Assembly (NCBI GenBank): GCA_025766275.1
Contig: JAFKAC010000074.1
Location: 124,001 to 188,000 of the forward strand
DNA: 64,000 nt
Source of the DNA: Lactarius indigo
Lineage: Eukaryota; Basidiomycota; Agaricomycetes; Russulales; Russulaceae
Direction of reading: 5' to 3'
Both the position numbers and the translations under genes were made by a program. The notes beneath the pieces are model-generated. The model was not told the origin of the DNA. It was given only the letters and a program-made list of their open reading frames with translations, and ran no database searches. Of the stretch, positions 32,027-44,718 are shown piece after piece. Position 1 is the stretch's first letter; each line of letters starts with the position of its first letter.

Positions 32027-33456
32027 TCAGCTCTCCGGTGCCGTAATGCGCACGTGCGTCTTTGCCCACCTCGCAGTGTCGTGCGTCGCATTGATCAGTG
32101 GGTCTAGTGGCTGAAGCTCCCACTTCGGGTCGGGCGAGACAATCGCCGCCGCCGCGATCGACAGATATGTGTGATATGGGTCTTTTAAAAAATCTGAGTA
32201 TATGAGCAATAGGGTATGCGAAGACCACCTCACCAGGGTGTTCTCCCGGCGCTTTGCTGATCCCGCCAAACTTGTACTGACACCGCGCGAGAAACGCGCC
32301 GAGCGCGTGCGCATCGAGCAAATCGCCTGCCCCGAGAATCTGTATATTGATCAAGCAAGCGCGCGCACTAGAGAGAGAAACGACGTACGGAAAGAGCCGC
32401 GCCGCACCAGAACCCATAGCACGCATCCGGCAGCTTGTTCGTGCGCCCCGCAAAACCTCCCCCCAAATGCGTCTGCGTCTGCACCAACCAGCGCACCGTC
32501 GCGCGCCACTCTGCAGGCTGCAGCTGCGCGCGGGACGCGTATGCGTGTTCTGCCGGCACGAGGTGCAGCGCCGCGAGCGCGCAGTACGTCGGTCCGCCGA
32601 GCGACTCACCGCGCGGCGTCTGTCCATACCCGCCTTCATACGACTGTTTTTTTTTACCAATCAGCGAAGATATTGGTGTGAAGAGAGAGAGGAGAGGGGC
32701 GCACACGACAGCGATGGATGTATGAGAGCGCGCGGGCGAGGTCGATGCAGGACCAGTCGTCGAGCAGCGCGCAAACGACAAAGGCGCAGTACGTCATGCG
32801 CAGATCGGCGTCGCCTGCGCCGGGCGTCGTTGCGAACCTTTATGATGAGGCGATAAAGGAAAGCCGAGTATATAAGTCACGAGACGTACCCTCCGTCAGC
32901 GTCCTGGCATGCGCCTACCATGCGCGCGAGTGCGGGGCGGTCCAGTGCCGCATACTCGTCTCGCAGGACCGCGAGCGCGAGCAGCGCACAGTACGTCATG
33001 ATCAGGTGGGGCCCGTCTGCGGATGGCTACTTGGGGGGCTCCATGGTTCATCATCGCGGATTGCTAATGCGCACGCGTACCTGTTCCACGCATGGACCCG
33101 AGCGAAAGCCCCCTCCTGATTATAAAAGAGTATCGGCTTTAAAGCGCTGCTGCGAGGCAGAGGCGGCTTACCGACGTATTGCGCCCAGATCCACTCAGTC
33201 CAGTTCTCGCGATCCGTAGTCGATATCTTGCGCTCTGCGCTGCCAGTGAGGTCTAGCGTGCCCAGGCAATAAAACGCGATCGCCATTCTGAAACAATTAC
33301 GACGAGGTCAGGTATATTGCCCGCACACACATACCTGGAAGCGTCCATCTCGACAAGGCTTGCAGGCAACCCGTCCAGACATCTTCTGCAATGCGCGACG
33401 TGGCCCACGCTATTGAGCACGGGTAGAGGGCCGACACCTAGATCCGTCGGGCTCAT
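32027..33456 (-). CDS. CDC43: Geranylgeranyltransferase type I beta subunit
   Basis: Eight exons (33335-33456, 33172-33287, 33081-33115, 32890-33026, 32705-32837, 32389-32643, 32234-32339, 32027-32181) give 352 residues. With the RAM2-type alpha subunit this protein binds zinc and transfers geranylgeranyl to CaaX proteins such as Rho GTPases. Seen: HVAHCRRCLDGLP and MDASRMAIAFYCLGTLDLTG at the start, GPHLIMTYCALLALAVLRDE, FATTPGAGDADLRMTYCAF, the GGYGQTP.GESLGGPTYCALAALHL repeat, RWLVQTQTHLGGGFAGRTNKLPDACYGFWCGA, and CQYKFGGISKAPGEHPDPYHTYLSIAA (zinc and substrate repeats). The acceptor GTAG before 33026 is the only nearby choice that keeps frame in the fourth exon. Length fits the family (about 350-380). 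Confidence 0.88.
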
Positions 33457-33756
33457 TGTTTCTATCGGTGTTGATTCAACTCTCGAGTTGCACACGATAA
33501 GGGACCCTTAGCAAGATCACGTGGCGTTTAACGGAAAAATAAAAATAAAAAATTATCGTGTCATTGCGATGGGGGGAGTTGAGAACAACTAGTGATACAG
33601 CGCCCTGTGGTGGTGGGAAAAGTAAATAGAAAACGACAATGGGACTTGTGGTTTCTGGTGAGTTCCGAGAGGGCGCTCCCTCTTCCTCCCAACAAGCGCC
33701 AAAAAAAGGAAGCACGAAAAATATAGTGAGATGTCTCGTGTCCGTCACTCTTCCTC

Positions 33757-35870
33757 TCACATCGCTGCCATGCTCACGCCCTGAAACGCCCCGCGTACCT
33801 GCGGCTGTACCTGTCCCATTTGCCCCATCTGCCCCATTTGCATCTGCTGCAGCTGAGGCGGACCCTGTTGCACGCTCCCCGGCGCGAACGCTGCAGCCGT
33901 CGCAGTGGCCGGCGGTGCGGGAGCGGGCGTGGTGAGTGTCTTCTCCTCCAGATCCGCGTAGAGCACGACCATCTCCTTGCGTTCCTTGGCCCAGTTGTCT
34001 GGGTCCCAGAATGTGTACGTGCCCTGCTCCCCGCCAGGCACCTTCTGCGACGGCGCTGTGCCCGACTCCTTCGTCAGCCAGATCCGCAGCTCCTTGTGGT
34101 ACCGCCAGTTCCGGTTGTACCTGCCCGGGTCAGTAAACACTCCGCCGCCAAGGCTGTCTGGAGAAGAGGACTGCTTACAGCTCCTGCGCGGCAACCTCCT
34201 GCAACGTGTCACGCGGCGACGAATAGAACATGAAGAACAGTGTCTCGTCACTGAATGCGGCAGCCTTTCCGGGTCCCGGCGCCGGCGGCTGTACATTGTA
34301 GCATCCGGGTAGGTGGAAGTCGGGCTCGACTGTATGCGCGGCGCTCGAATCGGCCCAAGGCGTGATGAACGTTGAATATAGGTTCCTGCAAGGCCATTCA
34401 GCGAAGAAGGGGGAGAAAGGCGAGCAGCGCACCCCTGCTGCTGCATGTCCAGTCCCATCGTACCAAGGTCGGTGCCAACGGATAATAATGCCTGGTCCGG
34501 ATCCGCGTTCTTGATCATAGCGAGTAAACCGAGCAGGCCCCAGCGATCCGCGGCGGACATGAGCACTTGCTGGGCGGGTGTCTGGGGGACAGGCGCAATG
34601 GATGTCGGCGCAGATTGCCCTTGCGCGTCCGCGCCTACCGCGTTTCCGCCATTGCCTGTCGCTGCTGCACCGTTTCCAGGCGCGTTCCCGTTTCCTAAAA
34701 ACGGCGTGCCCTGTGCCTGTGCTTGACCTTGACCTTGTTGTGAAGGCTGTTGCGAGAAGGATGAGGGTGGTGGGACGCCGGGCGGCGCGTGTAATGACTG
34801 CTGCTGCTGCTGCTGCTGCTGTTGCTGTGTGCCATTTTGATACGATTGTGCCTGACCCTGTGAGGGAGTTGCGCTGGGTTGGTTCCATGCCGCCTGTGCT
34901 GCCGCGTTCAGCTTCATATTATGCTGCATCGAGACCAATGAGCTCAGCCACGTCATAGCGTGGGGAGATTTGGTCACGCACCCGCTGCTTTTCCGTTTCC
35001 GATTGGAGACTCTGGAGCGCTCGAGGACCGAGATTCAATAAACCGGGTTGTTGTTGCTGATTCCCCAAACCACCCAATCCCGGGGGATGACTGTCGTGTG
35101 ATGTTGGTTGAGATTGTTGCTGTCCCTGTGAAGGTTGGTGTTGCTGCTGCTGTGACGACTGTTGCTGCTGTTGTGCGGGAGTAGGCCCACCACCGAGCGC
35201 GGGAAAGTCATCTGCCGTAAAGTCGCGAGGCAAAGCAGAGCCCCCTGATGTTGCGCCCGTGCTGCCTGACGGTGGAACGCCCGTACCTGCCTGGGATGCA
35301 TAGCTCGTTGCGGGGGTAGGATTGCTCGTCGACGTTGCGGTGGAAGGGGTGGCACCGAGCGCGGGGAAATCATTCGGGTCAAGACCGAGCTCGCTGGTGG
35401 ACGATACCGATAGCGCCGTGCCGCCTCCGTTGCCAGTACCTCCACCTAAACTAGGCGTGGCACTCTGAAGATGGGACAGGCTCGGATGCGCACTTGTGGG
35501 TGGCTGCTGTTGCTGATGGGGGGGAAGGGGTAGTTGCGGATGGGACGGCTGGGGTTGGGATTGTTGCTGCTGTTGTTGGGGATTCGCGCCGCCAAAGGCA
35601 AAACCGCCTGGGGTACGCGGTTGTACGAAACCACCGGGGGTGGGTTGTGGGACGAGATTCTGAGTTGCCCTGTGATTTTGTAGGCCTTGCGTGGGATAAG
35701 TAGGGACGATGGTTCTGGGAGGAAGGCCATATGTGGGATACGGGCCTCTGAAGGGACCACCGATGCCAGGAGTGGGACCGAGACTTGGTGGTCGTTGAGG
35801 GGGTTGACCTGTGATTAGTGATAAGACATTAAAGAGAATAAAAGGGAGAATAATCACCAGGTCGATTCAT
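33757..35870 (-). CDS. NOT2: CCR4-NOT complex subunit NOT2
   Basis: Five exons (35858-35870, 34982-35808, 34433-34923, 34179-34385, 33757-34120) give 633 residues. The first exon encodes only MNRP and one base. The N-terminal two thirds is Gln/Pro/Gly-rich and disordered, with two ALG/DDFPALG-type motifs (LDPNDFPALG, TADDFPALG) and a poly-Gln run at about 34796-34826. The C-terminal NOT2/3/5 domain is clear: SAADRWGLLGLLAMI, LYSTFITPWAD, DFHLPGCYNVQ, DETLFFMFYSSPRD, YNRNWRYHKELRIWLTKE, FWDPDNWAKERKEMVVLYADLE. NOT2 scaffolds the deadenylase complex that shortens mRNA poly(A) tails and also acts in transcription. It is divergent from RPC9. Confidence 0.92.
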
Positions 35871-35961
35871 TGGTTTTGTCTGAGAAAAAAGCAGAGTCGT
35901 GTCGTTGAGTGAAGAGGTTTGATGCCCCTTTGGGGTCCTCCGCTCTTTTGCCTTTTTCGTC
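35871..35961. promoter_or_regulatory. Short bidirectional promoter between NOT2 and RPC9
   Basis: Only 91 bp separate the two divergent start codons, so both 5' leaders and core promoters must fit here or overlap the opposite gene. The sequence is T-rich on the plus strand near RPC9 (CTCTTTTGCCTTTTTCG); no TATA box is evident. Confidence 0.6.
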
Positions 35962-36728
35962 ATGCTCCTCACTCAGCCACCAAACAAGTCCCAGGTTTTG
36001 AACCCCAGAGCTGCCCTTTTGTCCAACTACGAGGTCCTCGATCTCCTCAAACAGCTCGAGGCTGACCATATTGCACGTACACGCACCGCTCAGCGTCTCA
36101 AAAAAGAGGAAGACGACGCTGCAGCTGCAACTGGCCATCATGCTCTACCCAGCCCCGATCCACCGCTTTCGGTCTCTGAAAATCTACGCACAATCGAGGT
36201 CGAGGTGAGCCTTGCAGCTCTTTGCACAAGACCCTCCCAACACCGGACAGGCCATCCAATACCTCACCGCAGACTATCAACCCACCCGCGTGCAGACCGC
36301 CGAGGGCATCGAGCGCCTCACGAAGAGCCTTGCTCCTTACGGCCTGACCAAAGCCGAAAAACTCCAGGTCGTCAATCTTACCCCTGTCGAGCCTGTCGAG
36401 CTCTACGTCGTGCGTGCTACTCTTCCCATTCCTTCCCTCGGCTCATGTCCCTTCCCCCCCGAAGATCGTCGAGGAGCTGGAAGACAGGCTGGGGAACTGC
36501 ATGGAAGAAGTGCTGGACATCGTACGCTCCTCCCTCGCCGCGCCACCTCTGACCTCGTCGTCCACCCCCCGGCCCCTCCTCGAGATCGTCGACGAGACTC
36601 CCGCTGGGGCCCACGACGACCCAGACGCGGATGCCCCGCTGTGGGAACACGACGCCACCGAGATAGAGTATGTCGATGCGGGCGAGGGCCTGGGGATCGA
36701 GGGCGATCTGGACGTCGACGACGACTAG
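35962..36728 (+). CDS. RPC9: RNA polymerase III subunit RPC9 (Rpc17/CRCP family)
   Basis: Three exons (35962-36204, 36251-36409, 36465-36728) give 221 residues. The Rpb4-like fold is seen in NPRAALLSNYEVLDLLKQLEADH, ENLRTIEVEAIQYLTADYQPTR and LAPYGLTKAEKLQVVNLTPVEPVELYVIVEELEDR. The Pol III stalk formed by Rpc17 and Rpc25 contacts initiation factor TFIIIB. After the domain come a Ser/Pro stretch and a very acidic tail (about 170-221), longer than in yeast. The ATG at 35962 gives nine extra residues before the usual VLNPRAA; an upstream mini-exon spliced at CCCAG before VLN is possible. Confidence 0.88.
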
Positions 36729-37515
36729 TGAGCAGCCGTACGCAATGCGGTAGTTCCCATCGTGCCTCAGACTCAAAAACACATATCGTAGACACTTGAG
36801 CATATGCACTGTATTATTATCATTAACTTATTCGTTTCTGCCAGAGGTCCAATGTTTACGTAATGAGACAATTCGGGCTCTTTTCCCACCACCATCACTG
36901 TAGCTGAACGTGAAACGTCGAAAGTCAGCTGAAAATGTTGCGCGGGCAGCCCATTCTTGTCATGTTCGTTCGGCACGACCAAGGTTCGACCTTGGCAACC
37001 GAGTTGGCTCAGCGCACAGCGACGCAAGGGCCTGACGGTTTCTATAAGACATTGAAAGGGCAAGCAAGATTTCTACACGCTCATGGAAGTTTATCGAATC
37101 TTACAATCAGTCGTCGGTAGGGCAGCGAGTTGATAACACTCTTGAACTGGCCAGACCCAAGATGCATCATTGGCGCAGCATATACGTGAGGTGGTGCAGT
37201 CTTCCCTGGCCCCGGCGTAATGAAGATACGAATTACAGCAAGTGTGATCTGACCTGGCGTGGAATGGATCGAGTCCTCTTCCGGGCCTGTGGGCCTCAGA
37301 TTTGTATCGTGCAATGTTGGATTCTTGAATGCGGGATTCGTTCTGTACATGCAGCTTTGCACCCGTGCATTCCGCGCACTGAATCTGCGACTCACGTTAC
37401 GCCGAATTCTATACTCGGGAGGAATTCTTCGTGTTTCTGTCAACGAAGGCCGAGGGCTGCTTATAATCCCCCTCTCGTGCAGTGCTCCACATCGCTCAGC
37501 AGTAGTTATCCAGCT
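36729..37515. other. Intergenic region, no gene accepted
   Basis: Open frames on the minus strand (36773-37063 and 37081-37530) show no recognised motif, and the second overlaps the signal-peptide exon of the esterase pseudogene. They are not called. Confidence 0.5.
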
Positions 37516-40025
37516 ATGCGAACGAAACATGGCATCTTGGCCTTATCTGTTGCTCAGGCTCTCCTGCTTTGTCTTCTTCAATTGTGCGACTCACAATACA
37601 AGACCCCAATCCCTACCTAGCGTCAAATCAAACGAGCTTCGAGACGGAGTCAACAGCACCCACCAGTCGATGCTAACGGGCCTCAGATTACCCTCGACGA
37701 TGCGGTTTTCGTTGGTTTCCGAGAAAGCGCCACGGATGCGTTTTTGGGTATGCCCTTATGCGCGCCCACCGTGAGTACTCGCTTCACCATCTAAGATAGT
37801 TCTCAAAGACCACAGGACAAATGGACGACGATTGCGCCTGCCAGAACCGGTTCCGCTATACGAAGGCCTCCATTACGTCCAAGACTATGGCAACGCTTGC
37901 CCACAGCAATTTCTGAGACTTCCAAACGGGCTGGACTCTGAGCCAGTCTTCCAAGTCAACAAGGTGGTGGCACGTATATATGACGCATCGAAACCAACAC
38001 ACGAGGACTGTAAGGACAATGTTGTCTTTCCTATGTCGCCGCGAATTTGAATGGTTCTTGAGGCCTGACTCGGACCATAAACGTTGTAAAACCCTCCTAT
38101 GCTACACCCAAGTCTCTGCTCCCCGTCATTGTTGTAGGTATCTTCGTACTCGCAAGTTGCCATGACTGTTTACACGGGTAACCATCGCAGTGGATCTTTG
38201 GTGGTGGCTTCAAAATTGGTTCCACCAACATGTTTGTCTGCTTTTGCTTCGCTTGAAACCCGTCTTGAGATTTGGCTCCAAAGATACAATGGCAGTTTCA
38301 ATGTCTCTCGGTCCATTGATGTTGGCCAGCCAGTCATTTTCGTTAGCATGAATTACCGGTGAGTCCTCGTGTTCCTTAAGTGACAACGATCTCTGATACA
38401 GTATTTTTTTTCAAGCCTTTCCGGTATGATGAATTACTTTCTCCCATTTACTTCTAGCGAATATATTTCGTCCCCGAAGCACTCGGTTCCATGCCTGGGA
38501 AGGAGGTCAAAGAGGCGAAGGTCGGGAACCTCGTTGAGTAGACAATGGTCCAGTAAGTCCCACTCACGTAGTATGCAGAACGCCTGGCCCTGAAGTGGGT
38601 GCAGACCTGCATCTCAGAGTTTGGTGGCAACCCCTCGAAAGTGACCATGTGAGCAACGCCTCGTCTTCTGCTGGTCTGGGCTCCATCGGCTCACTTGAGG
38701 CGGAGCTAGGGAGAAAGCGCGTGTGCCATCCCAGTGTCGCTGCACACGTTGGTGAACAAAGGGAATCAAGGAGAGCTGTTCCGTGGCGCGGTTATGCAGT
38801 CTTGTGGACCCATCCCCGTCGGTGACATCGAGAATGGGAAGCCGTAATACGACTTTATGGTTAAAAGGACCAGTTGTAGTAATTACCCGGACACTCTCGT
38901 TCGCAAAGTTCCATATACCACGTTCAAGAGAGCTATGGATGAGTCACCAAACTTCTTTTCATATCAGGCAAGTGTTTATGCTGTGTCGCCGCTATGTATT
39001 CATAGCTTCTCAGGGACTCGTCCTGGCGTGAATGTCCCTTGTGTATGGTGTCTTCCTGACAGAGCCTCCCGATATTCCGTCCTACGTGGCCATGTATTTA
39101 ACGTACCGATGATCACAGGTGTGTCTGATGCTCCGTATCACGTTACGTAGTTGACCCGCACCCCAGGAAACTGTGATGACGAGGGCTCCCTGTTCTCACT
39201 CAGCACAATAGACATTACGCAAGCAGGAACCATGACATCTATCTGGCCGTATCACTTTCTTAGGACCTCAGCTCAAATGGAGGACTACTTGAAACTGTTC
39301 ATGTTCCCTGATGTCAAGGATAGCGAGGTCGACCTCGTTCTCAAGCACTACTCGAATGACCAGAGGGCTGGGTGTCCTTTCGACACTGGAATCAAATATG
39401 TACTCAGTACTATCCCCCTCATACATGCCGTCAAAATTGGTTGTGCTCACACGACGGCAAGGCCCACAATCCAAGCGTAGGGTTGCTCTTCGGGGTGATT
39501 TTTTATTCCACGGCCCGCGACGGTTCCTCTTGAAGCACAGGGCCAACAAGCAGAAGTCATGAGGGTTCAGTACGCTACTATTATTCTTCTGCAACGTGGG
39601 GTCGGACCCTCCGCCTAATTCTCTGTTCTTCGCAGTTTATAAGCGTGGAAAGAACCTGCCTTTCATTGGGGTTGTATGTGCGCTTCCTCAGCTCCTACAC
39701 CCGGTGTAGCCAATATCTCCCCTTCTAGGTCCACGCGTTAGACACCATCGCAGTGTTTGGACCAGGCGGGGACCTGAAGGACCACGTTATCCGATTCGCC
39801 AATAACCTTGACCCTAACGGAAAGAGTGGTCTCGGAGTCCTTTGGCCACATTGGAACCCACATGAGCCCAAGGTGATCGTCTTCCAAGACGGGGCACTCT
39901 TCCCTATCGTCCTCGGCGATGACAACTGTCGCACCGACGCACTCAACCACGTTGCAGGGTTGACCTTGCTTTTTCCCGTTTTAAAACATGCAAGCACCGT
40001 ATTAGATCGACTTGTGACGCAAATG
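37516..40025 (+). pseudogene. Type B carboxylesterase (CE10/cholinesterase-like) pseudogene
   Basis: Ordered pieces of one esterase appear in changing frames: a signal peptide (37516-37596); NGPQITLDDAVFVGFRESATDAFLG (37670-37760); LPEPVPLYEGLHYVQDYGNACPQQ (about 37840-37910); IFGGGFKIGSTNMF (38190-38238); VGQPVIFVSMNYR (to 38362); ERLALKWVQTCISEFGGNPSKV (38580-38650); ELFRGAVMQSCGPIPVGDIENG followed by a TAA (38775-38852); the central region to about 39350; and the C-terminal part (39740-40025). The nucleophile elbow expected as GESAG is reduced to an SSAG-like stretch near 38660. Several frame changes and stops cannot be explained by introns. An ancestral secreted esterase is inferred. Confidence 0.8.
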
Positions 40026-41427
40026 TGACTCGATCATAGACTGACTCCCATCCGCATGCGCCACATCCGAACTTCTGAGATTCGAGACTATGTTTTTTGT
40101 ATCTTCGACGTGGAATGTCCCGACGCACCCAATCGTGAAGCAGGTATCCCGACGCCTCGGCAGAGAGCTCGGCAGCTCGGAGGGTACATCACGACGACGA
40201 ACACCCTCGTCAAGTCCCGAGCCGAACAGCCAGCTTTGTGTTGAGCGGGCATTGAAAATATGTCGCGTGATACCGCTAGAACCCGCTCCAGCATTCGCTC
40301 GGCTTTCGCCATGAGTGCCCCTTACTGCAGTGCTGCTATTTGTGTTGGGGGCAAGTTCGATCGAGTCTTCCGTACGCCAAAACCGATGTGGTTGGTGCTT
40401 TGTCTTTTTTTGTGCGTGAGTACAGTCGAGATGCGCGGCCACCGCCGTATGCCTACTTCCATAACTCCGAGGACCCGAGTAGCACAATGCAAACAATTTT
40501 TTGCCAGCGTCGAGACGTGCATTCTCTAACTGAGACTGAGACTCCGCGACCTGTTAGCCGCAGATAACCATGAACACGAGTTGGATATGACAACCGTGGT
40601 CCGTGACGTGCCATGAGGAGCCCCAAGGTTACTCTTCCACCGTCTCCAGTTGCGGTCTCAGCTCGGCCATCGAGGTCGCAGTTCGCCCAGCCGCCGCTAG
40701 GTCGGAGCCGACCTGGACGTCAATTACATTGTAATGAATACAAATACCTAACACGATGAGTCGGCTTGGTTGGCAGACCAAAAGTTTCGCTCTGGACACA
40801 CAATTACCGCTTTCAATGATGCGCCGACACCGTCACGGAGTTCACGCGCCAGCCAACATGGTTTCTGTTGTTTTTCGCACGAAAAAAAACAAGGACAAAT
40901 ACTGTAAAATGCTAAGAGTTTTTTACAATCCGTAATTAGAAAAATATTTAACTTTTGTGTCCATTCAAGAGTTATCATCATACAAGAAAAAAAACTACGA
41001 AAAACATTCAGCTCACTGGAATTGAAAAAGTAGCGTTTAGACTTCATTCAGGGCTATAAATTGACTTGATAATCCTCGAATGGTCATGAAATTTGATCGC
41101 AATAGTTTTCACGTTTTGGGGGGTAAGTACAGGTCACCACGTTTTCCCGGTTTTTAAATGCGAAAACAGTATAGGATTACAGACAACAATGGGAAAGAGT
41201 GGCTCTACTGTAATTCGTCTACATGGAGAATCGTGCGACTATGAAGCTCCGGCTGCTCCGCATTAAGAAACAACTATCGTGATCCGCATCAGGTTCGTAA
41301 CTGTCCCAGACTCATGTTTTCAGGATCTTTTCAGGAGCTCCTTCTCTCCTGCCAGTATCGAAACTGCCTCAGGAAACCGAGGCGTTATCCTGCATTCGTA
41401 TGGGGACGGTTTTCTACGAGGTGCAAG
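40026..41427. other. Intergenic region, no gene recognised
   Basis: Frames between 40056 and 40567 lack family motifs. From about 40860 to 41300 the sequence is AT-rich. Probable 3' flanks of the esterase relic and of the P450. Confidence 0.5.
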
Positions 41428-43354
41428 TTAGCAGTCAGGCTCAACGCAGCATTGGGAGTAAATTGCATACACAATCGTCCCAGTATCCACGAATCCATCG
41501 ATATCAAGGGGCACTTCATTCCCGTCTTTATCACGAGCCGGTTCGAGGGTCGCTGCCCAGAGTACCGTGGCTATGTAGATGAAGAGCGAGTCGTTAGCAA
41601 GGTGTTTTCCCACGCAAGCGCGCTTCCCAAAGCCGTATGCGCCGTGCCCATCGTGTGTCTCCGCGCCTTGGGGACCCGACGTGACTTTTCCATCCGCATC
41701 AAGGAATCGTTCGGGTCTGAATTGTGCGGCATCGTCACCATAAGCAGATGGATCCCAGTGACACTGCCAGAGATTCGTGAGGCATAAGGTCCCCTTGGGG
41801 ATAAACATCCCATTGTACCAGTCGTCCTCTGTCGTGGAATGTGGGAGCGAAAGTGGGAGAGCAGGGCGCCATCGGAGGGCTTCTTTAGCCATCGCTTGTA
41901 TATATGGAAGGTTGGGGGCATCCGAAAATGTAGGGATGCGCGATCGGCCGACGACGATGTCCAGCTCCTTGTGTGCACGCCTCTGTACTTCTGGGTTCGC
42001 AGCCATTGCAAGTCCCCACCATTTCATCGTCGTGGATGTCGTCTCCGAGCCAGCGGCGCTGTCAGAAAGGGAGGTTCAGCGAGGTGTCTCGAGAGTATGA
42101 AGGAAGTACACACAATAGTGCCCCAGAGAGCCAAGCCATTTCTTGGCCAGAAAGCTGGTTGCGGGCAGAGCCTTTGAAGAACGATGCACTCATACTTGGT
42201 CGATCAGAACCTTCAGACTATAAATTTCCTGGTTCAGATGACTTCAAATGATCGCCTTTGCATCTGCACTTACCAAGCTACTGACAACACGCTTATGGAG
42301 TGACTCGAACAAGGTATTATATCGCGCAAAATCTCGGATTCCTTCGGATTTCCACCTAGCGAATCTGGGGCAAGGCAATACTACTGAGTTAGAGAAACAC
42401 CGCATCGATATTAGGGCGGACCTTTCAGGAATGTACAACATCCAAGGGAACAAGTCGACGAGATATGCCCCTGGAGCAGCCGCCCTGGAAATACGGTCGA
42501 TGAAAGCGTAAATCGCCTGCACGGTTTCATCCTCTTCACTTTCAAGAGTGGGGTAACTGTAAAGGACAGACATAATCGTGGAAGTGGCGGCAAGTTGAAA
42601 GTGGTTTTCTAAGGCACCAGGATCCGCCAGCGACGCAGAAGTAAGGAGCACAGCTGCTTCGCGTAGAATATTGTGATAACTAAGAACTGCCGTTTTTGAA
42701 AGGTTCTGGTGGATTGCCCGTCGGCTACGGCGCCAACGGCTACGGGAAGGCAGTCAAGCGCCGGTTTGTACGAGAAAACCATGAAACTGACTCATCATAA
42801 CCGAGAAAGGGAAATGTAAGACCGCCAGAAAGGACTTCTTGTGCCATAATCATGCGAGGACGATCAGAATAAATGCTGGAACGGCGATCAAGGAGCTCTG
42901 CAGCTGCTTTGATGCTATTCAGGACGAGAATGGGTTGACCGAGAGCATTTAAGTACATCATATCCTCTGGAACATCGTGAGCTCGTGAACCCCATGTTGG
43001 TAATAACAAAAAGGAGGGCGCACCGTATTTTTCCTTGCATTCTCTCTCAAACAACCAGTTCTTGTCCAGTAGTCCAAGGGCATTTCCGATAATAGGAAGT
43101 CCCCGCGGACCAGGAGGAACCCGGCGCCAGGGGCTCCTCAAATAGCGAACCACCAAAATGACTGCGAGACCCAAGACTACAACCAAACCACCGCGGGTCG
43201 TCGCAAGCTCTTGAACATAGTCGGGTGAGAGGTGGCAATAAGGAAACCACGATCCAGGAAACGCAGCCGTGTCGCATCCCAGACCACTGGCATAATTACC
43301 AACAAAAGGTTTGCCTCCCATTGCGAGGATCGGGTTGGTTCCTGGTAGAGACAT
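41428..43354 (-). CDS. Cytochrome P450 monooxygenase (CYP64-like)
   Basis: Five exons (42792-43354, 42422-42739, 42274-42364, 42114-42217, 41428-42058) give an intact 568-residue protein. Seen: an N-terminal segment of about 55 residues, a membrane anchor (GGLVVVLGLAVILVVRYL), a Pro-rich hinge (VPPGPRGLPIIGNA), C-helix WRRSRR, I-helix AAGSETTST, the EXXR motif in KEALRWRP, PERF, and the haem loop YGFGKRACVGKH with the axial Cys. It is an ER-bound haem enzyme taking electrons from P450 reductase; the substrate is unknown. Resemblance is to agaricomycete O-methylsterigmatocystin-oxidoreductase-like P450s. Its neighbours, an esterase relic and an aldehyde dehydrogenase, suggest catabolism of aromatic or lipophilic compounds (inference). 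Confidence 0.9.
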
Positions 43355-44718
43355 CAGAAGAGGACAACCCTGCTCGTTTATATGGACTACTATCGTAATG
43401 TCTGGTGATATTTCCTCGGCTCCGAATTACGTGCATGACACGTCGGGCGCAAATGATCTTTATGTAACTCATGTTCCACGCACGTCAGAATCGAAACTGA
43501 GAAACCATGGCCAGGGAGTTAATGCCTCAACCCAGGGCCTCCCGCCCTGTTAAAAATCTTGTCAACAGAACCGGGGTATACGATTTCGACGCTAGGATGC
43601 GATGGCCAGGACAACACGTGGAAGCCGCGTGGCAAGAGATAACCAAGTAGCCTGTCAATGGGTAGACTCCTTCCCTATTTGACGCTCTATTTGTGGTCTC
43701 TTGCACGGATGACTGGATCGGGAAGGAGTCTGAGAATGAATCGGAGATACGACGAATCGACCTCCTCCGTGGATTGGATACGTACAAGTATCAGAGTAAG
43801 GTTCGAGGCAGAGTAAGATACGAGCGGAGCCTTCACCTTGCTTGTGACAGCAGATTGGATTACCTAAGAACGAGTGGATCGTACCTGAGAACCAAACATG
43901 CTCCCCATGCTCCCCGGATGGGGCGGCGCGTGCTCATTTCTCTCTTGCCGCCATCTCTTGCCAACCAGGCTTGCCACCTCTCTGCCAACCGGTCTGAAGA
44001 GCCATAATTTTTTTAATAAAAAAAATTACCCGCCCGCCACACCCAGTAAGTGAAGCGATCAATGATGAGGTCCACAAGCTTCTGGCTTCCATGGCGCTCT
44101 TCGCGGTCACAGAAGCCCCCTTCATTTTCGATCGAGAAGTGCATCGTGCTCAATCCCTACGCAACCTTTCCACACACCATTGAGACCTTCGCTACAACTG
44201 ACAGTGATACCCGGAGAGTTTGTTCTCCATGTCACCGTTTTACATATATACCTAAAGAACAGTTGCCATTCTTTAGCGTTCCGTGCTGAGCGCCTCTTTC
44301 CTCCCTCAAGCGCCGCGCGAAACTTGACCCGAATAGAGCCGAGCATCGACTCGCAAAGAACACCGTTGTTGATGCATCTGAGTCACCCTATCATGGTGCA
44401 TGATTCTGAGATGTTTGACTTCCCACCGGCAGGCACGGGATGTCGAGCTCTGTGCCTCGATGACTCGCTCAACAATCAAAAGTCCCGTAACTCAGTATGT
44501 CGAATCCGACTTAGATTGAAAAATCGATATTGCCTACTATAGTTCTCTTCCATTCTGTCTACCACAACCTGTCGGCGTGGTTGATTCAGCGGAGTTCGGA
44601 TCGATTGTGTTTTACAGATACAAGACAGTTGGGTACTTGTGAGAACGCAACATGGTCCTCAGGAGTCAGGACAGAGGAATATTTCAGACATTTGCACTCG
44701 TGCACGTTGATTGCTTCA
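43355..44718. other. Intergenic region between P450 and aldehyde dehydrogenase
   Basis: About 1.36 kb, the P450 upstream region on one side and the ALDH 3' flank on the other. Small frames (43527-43787, 43693-44007, 44180-44542) show no known motif. No tRNA or repeat recognised. Confidence 0.5.

Noticed and set aside
37081..37530. 149-codon minus-strand frame with a true ATG
   Set aside because: No motif, and it lies antisense to the signal-peptide exon of the esterase pseudogene; probably chance.
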